Shown here: positions 44,714-52,878 of the stretch, one piece after another | Position numbering within the stretch: the stretch's first letter is position 1 | Layout of the letters: every line of letters begins with the position of its first letter | Assembly: GCA_014652975.1 (NCBI GenBank) | Contig: BMZV01000005.1 | Coordinates: 1-64,000 of the forward strand | Direction of reading: 5' to 3' | Source: Kocuria marina | GTDB taxonomy: Bacteria; Actinomycetota; Actinomycetes; Actinomycetales; Micrococcaceae | Length of the DNA stretch: 64,000 nt | Notes under the pieces: generated by a model | The model's database searches: none | What the model was told of the DNA's origin: nothing | Seen by the model: the letters and a program-made list of their open reading frames with translations, nothing else | Translations under genes and position numbers: made by a program

Positions 44714-45829
44714 TCAGTCCCGGTACGCGCCCAGCAGCTTCTCGACGACGGCGCGCATCCCGTACTCGCGCGCGATCGTGTCCGCGGCCGCCCGACCCGC
44801 TCGCCGTCGCCGCTCGGGATCGGCGATCAGCTGCGCGAGGGCATCTTCGAGGGATGGCTGGGTGTCGTCCACGACCGCGCCGGACCTCGTTCGCGCGACC
44901 GTGGGCGCGAGCCCGCACGTGTCCGTCACGACCACGGGCAGCCCCGCGGACATGGCCTCGAGAACCGACATGGGGTACGGCTCGTGGACGGAGGGCAGGA
45001 CGTACACGTCCGATTCCGCCATCCACTGCGCCGCGCCCGCGGAGTCCACCGGGCCGGCCCACGTGAGGCGCTCGCCGAGGCCCGCGGCCGCGATCGCCGC
45101 GCGCACCGCGTCCCCCTGGCCCTCATCCGGGCCCACGAGCGTGAACGTGGCGCGCGGGAACCGCTCGGCCAGGGATCGCGCGGCGGCCACGAACGCGAGC
45201 GGACGCTTGCGCTCCTGCAGACGCGCGAGGAACAGCACGCGACACTCGTCGTCTTCCCGCGGCACGCGGGGGCGCGAGGATACGGGCATCCCATTGTGCA
45301 GTTCCATGAGGTTCACGGGCCCGCGGGCGACCTCGGTGAGGTCCTGTTCCTCCTGGGGGGTGAGATAGCAGACCCGGTGCGCGTCCCGCAGCACCCGCCG
45401 GGTCAGCAGTGCATCCAGGGGCCCCGCGAGGGGATTCTCGGACGGGTCGATCATCCCGTGGGTCTGCAGGACGGTTCGGGTGCCCGCGCGCTCCGCGAGC
45501 CACGCGGTCGGCAGGGTCAGCAGGTCACGCGCCGTGTGCACGTGCACCACGTCCGCGGTCGGCGCGACCCGGCGCAGCCACGACAGCATGGCCGGCGAGG
45601 TGAGACCCGCGAAACCCGCACCCGGCAGGGCCTGGACGGGACGGAAGAGCTGCGTGCGCACGCCGTCGCGTTCGGTGGGCAGGGGCGCGCCCAGATCGGA
45701 GCCGGTCGCGGCGAGGATCACGTCGTGTCCGGCGTCGGCGAGCGCGCGGCACTGGTTGAGGGCCACCGTGGTGGGCCCGCCGTACGCGTTGGTGCCCGAG
45801 ACCAGGGCGACGACCTGCAGGATCCGCAT
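44714..45829 (-). CDS. Glycosyltransferase family 4
   Basis: A 371-residue GT-B enzyme: N-terminal MRILQVVALVSGTNAYGGPTTVALNQC, linker VLQTHGMIDPSENPLAGPL, C-terminal nucleotide-sugar domain with VLFLARLQERKRP and the acidic EX7E-type motif SVHEPYPMSVLEAMSAGLPVVVTD. It transfers an unknown sugar in surface polysaccharide assembly. It follows the WcaF-type acetyltransferase gene by 5 nt. The ATG at 45829 is chosen at the family start; a GTG four codons upstream is possible. Confidence 0.88.
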   Translation of the reverse strand: MRILQVVALVSGTNAYGGPTTVALNQCRALADAGHDVILAATGSDLGAPLPTERDGVRTQLFRPVQALPGAGFAGLTSPAMLSWLRRVAPTADVVHVHTARDLLTLPTAWLAERAGTRTVLQTHGMIDPSENPLAGPLDALLTRRVLRDAHRVCYLTPQEEQDLTEVARGPVNLMELHNGMPVSSRPRVPREDDECRVLFLARLQERKRPLAFVAAARSLAERFPRATFTLVGPDEGQGDAVRAAIAAAGLGERLTWAGPVDSAGAAQWMAESDVYVLPSVHEPYPMSVLEAMSAGLPVVVTDTCGLAPTVARTRSGAVVDDTQPSLEDALAQLIADPERRRRAGRAAADTIAREYGMRAVVEKLLGAYRD

Positions 45830-45834
45830 GCCGC

Positions 45835-46371
45835 TCACGCCTTCGTGGCCACGGGGGCGAGCACGCGCGCCCCGGCCGGGACGTCCCGCGTGACGAGCGC
45901 GGTGGCTCCCACGACGGCGCCCTCGCCCACCGTGACGCCGCGCAGGACGGTGGCTCGCAGGGCGATCCATGCGCCGTCGGCCACGGTGATGGGGGCGTTG
46001 TCGAACTCGAAGGCCGGGTCGTCCGCGCGGTGGCTGCCCGTGCACAGCATGGCGCCCTGCGACACGCACACGTCCGAGCCGATCGTGATGGGCTCCAGGT
46101 TGAGCAACCATGCGCCCACGCCGATCCACGAGTTCTCGCCCACGGTCAGTTTCCACGGCCAGTGGATCCGCACGTCGTGGCGGATCAGTGTGCCCTCCCC
46201 GATCTGCGCGCCGAAGGCCCGCAGGATCCGGGTGCGTACGCTCGGCGGGCACAGGACGGACCGTTGCAGCGGTTCCGCCACGAGGGCCCACGCGGCGCAC
46301 TGCAGCCTTCCCCGGCCCTTGTCGTAGCCGCGGCCGGTGAAAGTGGCCAGGCGTCTCGTCGTGTGTGTCAT
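45835..46371 (-). CDS. WcaF-like hexapeptide-repeat acetyltransferase
   Basis: A 178-residue left-handed beta-helix acyltransferase with the features of the colanic-acid WcaF family: LCPPSVRTRILRAFGAQIGEGTLIRHDVRIHWPWKLTVGE, NLEPITIGSDVCVSQGAMLCTGSH, and IALRATVLRGVTVGEGAVVGA. It probably O-acetylates a sugar of the exopolysaccharide using acetyl-CoA. ATG at 46371. First gene of the short minus-strand GT pair. Confidence 0.88.
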   Translation of the reverse strand: MTHTTRRLATFTGRGYDKGRGRLQCAAWALVAEPLQRSVLCPPSVRTRILRAFGAQIGEGTLIRHDVRIHWPWKLTVGENSWIGVGAWLLNLEPITIGSDVCVSQGAMLCTGSHRADDPAFEFDNAPITVADGAWIALRATVLRGVTVGEGAVVGATALVTRDVPAGARVLAPVATKA

Positions 46372-46849
46372 GGTCTCCCCCTGTCGTCGAGCCGCAAATA
46401 GGGCTGCGCTCTGCGCGCAACCGGTCCGCTCTCCCCGCGGGCGCGCGGCTACGGGATCCAAGCTTGGCACACTGTGCTCGTCGATCCGCCTGCTTCTGAC
46501 CCCATAAGTGGAGACACCGGGGGTAATGCCGTCGCTTCGTCCTCGATATCTCCTCGACGCCGACGGGCGCCTGGGGCGGGGTCCTTGCCCGCATGCGTAC
46601 GGGAAGACTTTCCGCAACGGCGCAGGTCGCGTACTGTCTCGTTGCTGAGGGCAACGTACTTGTCGTGGGAATGTTTCTGCTTCTGCGAACAGTTTTGCAG
46701 CCCTCATTTCCTGCGGGTTCCAATTGCTGTCGAGATCTGCCGATGAAGGTTTATCCCCCAATTCGGGTACAAAATAATTCCAGAGAAACTACCTGCGTGT
46801 TCATCGACATGATTTCGCGCGTTAGACTGAGGCCCATTACAGGGGAGCG
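46372..46849. other. Intergenic promoter region of the polysaccharide locus
   Basis: About 480 nt between divergent genes. The right part (46660-46849) is clearly AT-richer than the surroundings, as expected for promoters. I see no protein-like frame except the short one at 46850. Some GTTGC/GCAAC pairing near 46640 could be a hairpin in a leader. Confidence 0.5.
46800..46828 (+). promoter_or_regulatory. Candidate promoter of the wzz-wzy-wzx block
   Basis: TTCATC (46800-46805), 17-nt spacer, TAGACT (46823-46828) is a plausible sigma-70-type promoter. Transcription would begin about 15 nt before the 29-codon ORF at 46850. Confidence 0.45.
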
Positions 46850-46939
46850 ATGAAGAGACTGGTGGGACGTGCTCGGGGGCTGGGCAGCGTCCGAGACGAA
46901 CCGTCTTTCATTGTGATCAGGGGCTGGGAGGGCACATGA
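46850..46939 (+). CDS. Short upstream ORF coupled to the Wzz-like gene
   Basis: A 29-codon frame (MKRLVGRARGLGSVRDEPSF and nine more residues) starting at ATG with AGGGGAG just before it, and ending in TGA that overlaps the start of the next gene (ATGA at 46936). The overlap is the style used throughout this genome for coupled genes. It is basic and has no recognisable motif. It may be a leader that couples translation to the downstream gene, or chance. Confidence 0.4.
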   Translation: MKRLVGRARGLGSVRDEPSFIVIRGWEGT

Positions 46940-48282
46940 CGCTGCATGATTACGTCGATATTTTGAAGAAATGGTGGAAAACCGTCATCACACTGACCGT
47001 GGTGGGCTTGTTGGCCGGGGGGATCTACGCCTTGGTGTCTCCGGACACGTACAAGGCCACGTCATCCCTCTACGTCTCCATTCCCGCGAGTGACTCCGCC
47101 ACGGAGTTGAACCAGGCAGCTACGTACCTTTCGCGAGAGCTGAAGTCGTACGCGACCGTGGCGACGTCCCCCTACATCCTCAAACCCGTCGTCGAGGACA
47201 CGGGTGTGGATAAGACGGTCGCGCAATTGCAGGACATGTTGGACGTCACCAATCCGACGGCCACCTCCATCATCCAGGTCGATGCCACCACGGACTCACC
47301 TCAGGAGGCCCAGACGGTTGCCAACGGGGTCGCGGATCAATTGACCAGAGGGGTCGGGTCACTGTCCCCCGAGGTCGCCAACCGGGGAGGCGCCGTTCAG
47401 GCCACGGTTCTCAGCCGGGCGCAGCTCCCGGATGAAACCAGTGGCCTGCCGTCGTGGCTCTATCCGTTGTTCGGTGTGGTCGGCGGCGCGCTGTTGGGCG
47501 TGATCCTCGCCTTCGTGTTGGAGAGTCTGGTTCGGCGGCCGCGGACCACGACGGAGCTGCGTCGTGTGCCGGGTGCGTCGCTGGTCGCGTCCGTTCCGCG
47601 ACTGAAGCACAGGACTGACGCGCGCAGCTTCTTTCCCGCGGGTGGCGAATCCGCGCCGGCGCGGGAGGTGTCACCTCACGTCACTTCGCTGCGCTCGCGC
47701 ATCCAACAAGGTCATGCCGAGGTCCTGCCCCATGTGGCCGGCTGCGCGGTACTGGTGGTGACCGGTCAGCGTTCGGGCGACGGTGCCACCACGGTCGCCG
47801 TGGAACTCGCGCGTAGCTTTGCCGGTCTGGGCAGCCGCGTGGCTCTCGTGGATGCCAACCTCTCCGACCGCGGGGCAACTGTTTTGCTGGCCCAGCACAA
47901 TCACCTCGGTGTCTCGGATCTCGTGGAACGTCGGGCCGGGGCAGACCAGAGCACTGTTCGTCTCGAGATGGGGCTGACCTTCCTACCCGCGGGTACGCCG
48001 ACGCCGCGCCCGAGTGACCTGGTGTGCTCGGAACCGATGGCTGCGTTGGTGGGTGAGTTGCGTTCGGAATTCGACGTGGTCGTCCTCGATTGTTCCCCGT
48101 TGCAGGACTCCGTGGACGCGGCGGTGCTGGGCGAACTGGCGGATGAGGTCCTGCTGGTCACGGTGCCCGGGAAGACCTCGACCGATCAGCTGCAGTTCTC
48201 GGTTCAGGGATTCCGCGAAACGCCCGTGGCATTGGTGGCCAACCAGGTGCGCCCTTCGCGCGCACACTCCGGCGTTCTCTGA
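46936..48282 (+). CDS. Wzz/BY-kinase-like polysaccharide co-polymerase with degenerate ATPase
   Basis: A 448-residue protein. Residues 1-200 are a Wzz chain-length domain: MTLHDYVDILKKWWKTVITL with a first membrane helix, a periplasmic-type region, and a second helix (WLYPLFGVVGGALLGVILAF). Residues about 270-440 have the BY-kinase/MinD fold, but Walker A reads TGQRSGDGATTVAVELA with Ala where Lys should be, and there is no Tyr cluster at the C-terminus. Walker A' (VALVDANLS) and Walker B (DVVVLDCSPL) are recognisable. It probably sets chain length as a scaffold without kinase activity. First large gene of the plus-strand EPS block. Confidence 0.85.
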   Translation: MTLHDYVDILKKWWKTVITLTVVGLLAGGIYALVSPDTYKATSSLYVSIPASDSATELNQAATYLSRELKSYATVATSPYILKPVVEDTGVDKTVAQLQDMLDVTNPTATSIIQVDATTDSPQEAQTVANGVADQLTRGVGSLSPEVANRGGAVQATVLSRAQLPDETSGLPSWLYPLFGVVGGALLGVILAFVLESLVRRPRTTTELRRVPGASLVASVPRLKHRTDARSFFPAGGESAPAREVSPHVTSLRSRIQQGHAEVLPHVAGCAVLVVTGQRSGDGATTVAVELARSFAGLGSRVALVDANLSDRGATVLLAQHNHLGVSDLVERRAGADQSTVRLEMGLTFLPAGTPTPRPSDLVCSEPMAALVGELRSEFDVVVLDCSPLQDSVDAAVLGELADEVLLVTVPGKTSTDQLQFSVQGFRETPVALVANQVRPSRAHSGVL

Positions 48283-48290
48283 AGCCCACG

Positions 48291-49712
48291 ATGAACACGA
48301 TGACTCCTTTCGGCTGGGCCGTGTTCCTCCTGGGGGCCACGACCGCCGTGGGTGCGCTCGCGCTCATCCACATCTGGACCAGGGACCGGGTGGACGGGCT
48401 GAACCTGCGGATGTGGCTCGTGATCAACTTCCTCGTGGCCAACGTCCTGTCCGGATTCGCCCATGTATTGGGGTGGTCCAGGGACCGCGGATTCTACGAG
48501 GCCATGTCCGGTACTCCCGCAGGTGCTACATCCGGCTTGACCACGGCCGCCTGGTCGACCTTCTTGGGCATGTGTGCCCTCTGGGCGGGGCTGACGATCC
48601 CGCGGCCGCGGATCCTGGCCGCACACCGTGGTCCCCGACAGGTTCCCCGGCGCCCTCTGATACCCGAACAGTTGTATTCCTTCGTATCCCATCACCGGGT
48701 CAGCATGGGGGGCCTGGCTCTCGTACTCGTAGCAGCGGGCGCCGTGGGACTCGTGCGAGTGATGGGCGCCACGACCGACCAGACCGGCGGGCGGATCATT
48801 TCCGTGGACGGCGGCAATGCCCGCTACGCATTCCTGGCGGGTTGGCTGCCGTGGGGCATTACGATCCTGGTCTTGGCGCTCGCGAGCCGGAAGCGTGTGC
48901 CCGGCCCAGCGGTGTGGAACACCATCATCCTGGTGGCCGGGTTGGCCGCATTGGGCGTCAGCGCCACGTGGAACGGTGGGCGTTCCGAGATCGCCTACGT
49001 GGCATTTCCTCTGCTGGCTCTGATGCTGCCCCGGATCAACGTCCTGCGGTGGCCGCTGATCGTGGTGGGCGTGACCGTGTTCGTGGGGTTTATCATCGCG
49101 ACCACGGCCCGGCGCGTAGGTGCCACCACGGACCCGTGGTCGTTCGTGGATTGGCAATGGGGGCGGTTCTCCATGGCCGCCTGGGCCGAGAACCACGTCC
49201 AGTTCCACGGGGCGCTCCACGGTGAGACCCTGTTGAGCGCCCTGCTCAACGTCCCGCTTGCGCTTCTGCATTTCGCGGGTATCCCGGCGGAGAATCCTTT
49301 CCGGTCCATGGTGCAGGTCTCGGGATACGACTTGTTGGGTGGGGAAGACCAGATTTACGTGGTTCCGGGGCTCAGCGCAGAAATGATCCTGAATTTCGGC
49401 CTGCTCGGTGCGATCGTCGGCTACTTCGTGTTGGGGCTGGTGTCTGCCATGGTCTCCGATGCCTACAGTCGCAGCCGGAGTGAAACCAATCGGTTGTTGT
49501 TGGCCACCGTAGGATCCACGCTCGTCTTCCAGGGCATCGTGGGGCAGCTGGAGTCCCTCGAGGTGTTCTTGACGTTGTCGATCCTGCCACTGTGGGGGTT
49601 GTGGATCGTTGAACGCATCTTCGGCCGTGGTGATACGAAATCACCGCCCGCGGGAATAAGATCTTCACCGGCCACGGAGCTTTCACCGCGGACACCGGCA
49701 GTTCACAAATAA
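48291..49712 (+). CDS. O-antigen/exopolysaccharide polymerase (Wzy-like)
   Basis: A 473-residue polytopic membrane protein with about eleven helices and a large loop between residues 290 and 370. Wzy proteins share topology more than sequence. The assignment rests on this, on the motif-like stretch AFLAGWLPWGITILVLAL and on the position between a Wzz-type protein and glycosyltransferase/flippase genes. It would join repeat units on the outer face of the membrane. Eight nt after the preceding stop. Confidence 0.72.
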   Translation: MNTMTPFGWAVFLLGATTAVGALALIHIWTRDRVDGLNLRMWLVINFLVANVLSGFAHVLGWSRDRGFYEAMSGTPAGATSGLTTAAWSTFLGMCALWAGLTIPRPRILAAHRGPRQVPRRPLIPEQLYSFVSHHRVSMGGLALVLVAAGAVGLVRVMGATTDQTGGRIISVDGGNARYAFLAGWLPWGITILVLALASRKRVPGPAVWNTIILVAGLAALGVSATWNGGRSEIAYVAFPLLALMLPRINVLRWPLIVVGVTVFVGFIIATTARRVGATTDPWSFVDWQWGRFSMAAWAENHVQFHGALHGETLLSALLNVPLALLHFAGIPAENPFRSMVQVSGYDLLGGEDQIYVVPGLSAEMILNFGLLGAIVGYFVLGLVSAMVSDAYSRSRSETNRLLLATVGSTLVFQGIVGQLESLEVFLTLSILPLWGLWIVERIFGRGDTKSPPAGIRSSPATELSPRTPAVHK

Positions 49713-49727
49713 ATCAGCTCAACGGGT

Positions 49728-50636
49728 GTGGAGGGGCGACCTCCGCGTTCCCGGGGCTTCATCAACGGGGAGTGGACCACTTTGCCCAGGCTTACTGTCA
49801 TCATGCCCGCCTATCGGGCGGGCGCCACCGTGGAGAGCGCCATGCGTTCCACGCTGCGGGCCATGCCGCGGGACGCGGAGTTGGTGGTGGCCGTGGACGG
49901 CCCGGACGGCGAGACCGAACGCGCGGCACGCCGCGTGACGGACCGCCGCGTCGTCGTCCGGACCGATGCCGTCAACCGGGGGACCGTGGCGTGCATGCGC
50001 CGGGCCCTGGAGTCCACGGACAGCGAGCTCGTGGCCCGCATGGACTCGGACGACATCTCCCTCCCGTGGCGTTTCCGGGTGGGCTTCCGGGCCGTGCGCC
50101 ACGCGGACATCGTGTGCGGCACGGGGATCCGCTTCGGGCGGGGGATGCTCCCGCGCCCCGGGTACCCGGGCAGTCTCACGACCCGCGAGATCGGACTGCT
50201 GCTGCCGTTCGTCAACCCCCTGTTCCACTCGAGCATGCTCGCCACCCGGGAGGCGCTCGTAGCCGCGGACGCCTACGCGCGGCCCAACACCGCGGAGGAC
50301 TACGTCCTGTGGCTCGACGCCCTGCGCGCCGGGGCCCGGATCGTGAAACTGGCCACCCCCGTGGTGGCCTACCGGTTGAGTGAGAGCCAGCTGTCGAGTT
50401 CGGACACCTACCTGGAGCGCATCGTCTCCGACCCCGAGATCCGGCGCGCGTGGACCGCGTGGGCCCACGCCTCCGGGCGGCCGTGGCTCGAGGCCAACGG
50501 CGGGGTCCCCGGATCCATCCGGGGCACGGGGGGACAGCTCGAGACCATCGTGGCCGGGGTGCGTCCCGGGACGCGGCACTACGCGCGGCGTCAGTTGGCG
50601 AGAGCCGCCACCCTCATCCCGGCGTCGGCATGCTGA
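49728..50636 (+). CDS. Glycosyltransferase family 2
   Basis: A 302-residue GT-A enzyme: LTVIMPAYRAGATVESAMRSTL, ELVVAVDGPDGE, metal-binding LVARMDSDDISLPWRF and acceptor-side NTAEDYVLWLDALRAG. It adds one sugar of the repeat unit; donor and linkage unknown. GTG at 49728 is the longest start; the homologous region begins about 20 codons later, so the real start may be a TTG near 49783. The end overlaps the flippase start by 7 nt. Confidence 0.87.
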   Translation: MEGRPPRSRGFINGEWTTLPRLTVIMPAYRAGATVESAMRSTLRAMPRDAELVVAVDGPDGETERAARRVTDRRVVVRTDAVNRGTVACMRRALESTDSELVARMDSDDISLPWRFRVGFRAVRHADIVCGTGIRFGRGMLPRPGYPGSLTTREIGLLLPFVNPLFHSSMLATREALVAADAYARPNTAEDYVLWLDALRAGARIVKLATPVVAYRLSESQLSSSDTYLERIVSDPEIRRAWTAWAHASGRPWLEANGGVPGSIRGTGGQLETIVAGVRPGTRHYARRQLARAATLIPASAC

Positions 50637-51889
50637 ACCAGATCAAGTCGCTCATCGAGCGCGCGATCCCGCGGATGTCCTCCGCGATCGTGATCCTCAC
50701 GCTCGCCGCGTTCACGTCCCCGCACTACGTGGGTATCTACAACGTGGTGACCCTGCTCTACACGGCCATCCAGGTCACGATCGACTCCGGGGCCCGGTTC
50801 GCGGTGATCCGCGTGCTGACCGAACCCGGGGGCATGAAGATCATGAACCGCTACCGGGTGATCATGCCCGTCCTGGCCTTCGTGATCCTTACCGGGCTCA
50901 TGCTGTTCCTTCTGCACAACGGGACGCTCGAGAACTGGGGCGAGTTCTTCCAGGTGCTGCCCGTGGCGCTCGCGCCCGGTTTCGGGGCCCTGGGTCTGCT
51001 GTACGTGGGCACGCTGCAGGCCACCAACCAGTGGGGGACCCTGGCCCGGATGCAGTTGCGGGCCTCCCTCGTGGGTCTGCTCGTGGGCGGGACCATCCTG
51101 GTGCTGACCCACTCGCTGCTGGGCCCGGCCCTGCAGCTGGCCGTCACGGAGGGCATGTTCGCCCTGCTGTGCTGGCGCCGTGCGCGCCTTAACACCCAGC
51201 CCCTGCCGCACTCCACGCCGGGCGAGCGTTCGATCCTCTCCGACATGGGCACGATGTCCGGCTACGCGCTGGTGTCCTGGTTCCAGGGCCAGGCCGAGCG
51301 ACTGTTCATGGCCGTGTTCGCCGGCACCGCCGTCCTCGGTACCTACACCGCGGGCAGCGCCGTGGGCCGCGCCCCGGGGGACGCCCTGGCCGCGTCCACC
51401 GCGAACGTGGTGCGCGTGGGGATCGCGGACAAGGAGACCCCGGAGGAGATCCGGAGCGCGAGTGACCATTTGTTGCTGCGCGCGCTCATACTCGCGTTCG
51501 CGTGCGTGCTGATCGCCCTCACGGCGAGCGTGGTCCTCACGCCCCTGCTGGGTGGCGACTGGAAACCCGCGATGTCCATGGTGCCGTTCATCGCCATGGT
51601 GTCCTTCCCCGTAGTGCTGTCCTGGGCGGCCTCCGTGCTGCTCGTGCGCACCGGTGCGGCCTGGAAGACGTTCGTGGGTCCGGTGATCGGCGTGGTCTTC
51701 GGTGCGCTGATCGCATGGGTCGCGTCGTTCGACCTGCACCTCGCGGCCACGCTGCTGGTCATCCGTGAGTTCGCCGTGGTCCTCGTCGCATACGTCCTGG
51801 TGGGACGCAGTGCGCCGTGGCGGTCGTTCCTGGTGGCTGCGGTCCTCTCGACCATCGGGCTGACGGGCTGCTGGCTCCTGGTGGCGTAG
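50630..51889 (+). CDS. Wzx-like polysaccharide flippase (MATE/MOP superfamily)
   Basis: A 419-residue membrane protein with about 12 helices and the PST/Wzx layout: MLNQIKSLIERAIPRMSSAI, two six-helix halves, and charged residues in SWFQGQAERLFMAVFAGTAVLGTYTAGSAVG typical of the seventh-helix region. It would flip undecaprenyl-linked repeat units. ATG at 50630 overlaps the GT2 stop. Last gene of the plus block; downstream DNA is degenerate. Confidence 0.8.
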   Translation: MLNQIKSLIERAIPRMSSAIVILTLAAFTSPHYVGIYNVVTLLYTAIQVTIDSGARFAVIRVLTEPGGMKIMNRYRVIMPVLAFVILTGLMLFLLHNGTLENWGEFFQVLPVALAPGFGALGLLYVGTLQATNQWGTLARMQLRASLVGLLVGGTILVLTHSLLGPALQLAVTEGMFALLCWRRARLNTQPLPHSTPGERSILSDMGTMSGYALVSWFQGQAERLFMAVFAGTAVLGTYTAGSAVGRAPGDALAASTANVVRVGIADKETPEEIRSASDHLLLRALILAFACVLIALTASVVLTPLLGGDWKPAMSMVPFIAMVSFPVVLSWAASVLLVRTGAAWKTFVGPVIGVVFGALIAWVASFDLHLAATLLVIREFAVVLVAYVLVGRSAPWRSFLVAAVLSTIGLTGCWLLVA

Positions 51890-52039
51890 GGCCAACGCAC
51901 AACCCGTTCCCGGTCTGCGGACGCAGCATGACGCCATGACGACCTCGACCCCGGCGACCGGCCGGTCCACCTTCCTGCGCGGGCGCCTCGACGAGCCCGC
52001 GGTCACCGGCGGCGGGTCCCGCGGCGGCGTCGTCCTTTG

Positions 52040-52256
52040 AGGCCGCAACGGGTACGACGACCCCGCGCCCCTCCCGCTCCCCGCTCACCCGATGGTGGGT
52101 GGCCGCGGCGGGGGTGGTGCTGATCGGGGTGGTCGCGTTCAGTCGGCTCTACCTGGGGTACCACTGGCCCACGGACGTGACGGCTCGCTGCTGCTCGCGA
52201 TCACGATCCTGGGCGTGGACGCGTGGCGTCCCGCGGTGCGGCGGGCGGTGCTCACT
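52040..52256 (+). pseudogene. PAP2-family phosphatase remnant
   Basis: The frame RWWVAAAGVVLIGVVAFSRL continues YLGYHWPTDV, which is the conserved SRxxxGxHxxxDV motif of PAP2 phosphatases. It then shifts frame near 52180 and continues GSLLLAITILGVDAWRP, the normal last helix. The first phosphatase motifs and signal/membrane part are missing, so only the 3' end with a one-base frameshift remains. Confidence 0.6.
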
Positions 52257-52259
52257 CGA

Positions 52260-52692
52260 GCGTGAGCACCGCCTCGATGGCCTCCTCGAGCACGGCGATC
52301 ACACCGGTGCATTCGATGGCGTAGTCCGCTGCCCCTCCGGTGATCTCCCGGATCCGTTCCAGCGAGTCCTCCTACCCGGAATTGATCACGTGCGTGGCCC
52401 CGTAGCGCTGGGCGAGCTCCAGGCGGGAGTCATGCAGGTCCACCGCGATGATCGTGGCCGCGGCCGAATTGCGGGCAGCCATGATGGCCCCGAGCCCCAC
52501 GGCGCCCACACCGTAGACCACCACGGATTCACCCGGGCCGGGATTCGCGGTGTTGAGCACGGCTCCCGCCCCGGTGGTGATACCGCACGCGAGGGGGCCC
52601 GCGAGTTCCAGGGGAACGGACTCGTCCACGGTGAGTTCTTCCCACCGGAACGGCGCATCGACGTGATCGACCACGTAGGCGTGGATGTCCAT
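52260..52692 (-). pseudogene. Zinc-type alcohol dehydrogenase (MDR) remnant
   Basis: A start MDIHAYVVDHVDAPFRWEEL is followed after about 26 residues by LELAGPLACGITTGAGAVLN, which in intact enzymes is about 150 residues later, so the catalytic zinc domain has been deleted in frame. The NAD domain continues (VVVYGVGAVGLGAIMAAR, IAVDLHDSRLELAQ) to an in-frame TAG in HVINSG*EDSLERIREITG, and then to AIECTGVIAVLEEAIEA where similarity ends. Deletion, stop and truncation make it non-functional. Confidence 0.72.
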
Positions 52693-52759
52693 GGCTGCCT
52701 TCTCGAGCAGGGCGCTCGGCTCTGAACGCCGGGCTCCCCTGCTATTTGCGGTCGGCACG

Positions 52760-52872
52760 CCGCGGCCATCCCCGCGGGGCAGCGGAGACGGCCCGCATCG
52801 CGCGGGTCGTCACGGCATCATGCGGAGAGTTCGCCCATGACACGGAGTGTCCCCGCATTACGCGGGGCATCC
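52760..52872. repeat. Three GC-rich hairpin elements in series
   Basis: CCCCGCGGGG (about 52770-52779), CCCGCATCGCGCGGG (52792-52806) and CCCCGCATTACGCGGGG (52851-52867) are short palindromes. The last two share CCCGCAT and CGCGGG in the same order and are 60 nt apart. The last one probably ends the fcl transcript. The spacing and shape also resemble decayed type I-E CRISPR repeats, but no array is present. Confidence 0.4.
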
Positions 52873-52878
52873 CGTCGC

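Noticed and set aside
46474..46853. Short ORFs in the EPS promoter region
   Set aside because: No ribosome sites, unlike protein composition, and located in an AT-rich promoter region.
52760..52872. CRISPR array
   Set aside because: Only two similar units and a third weak one, no constant-length spacers and no cas genes in the window; recorded as hairpins instead.
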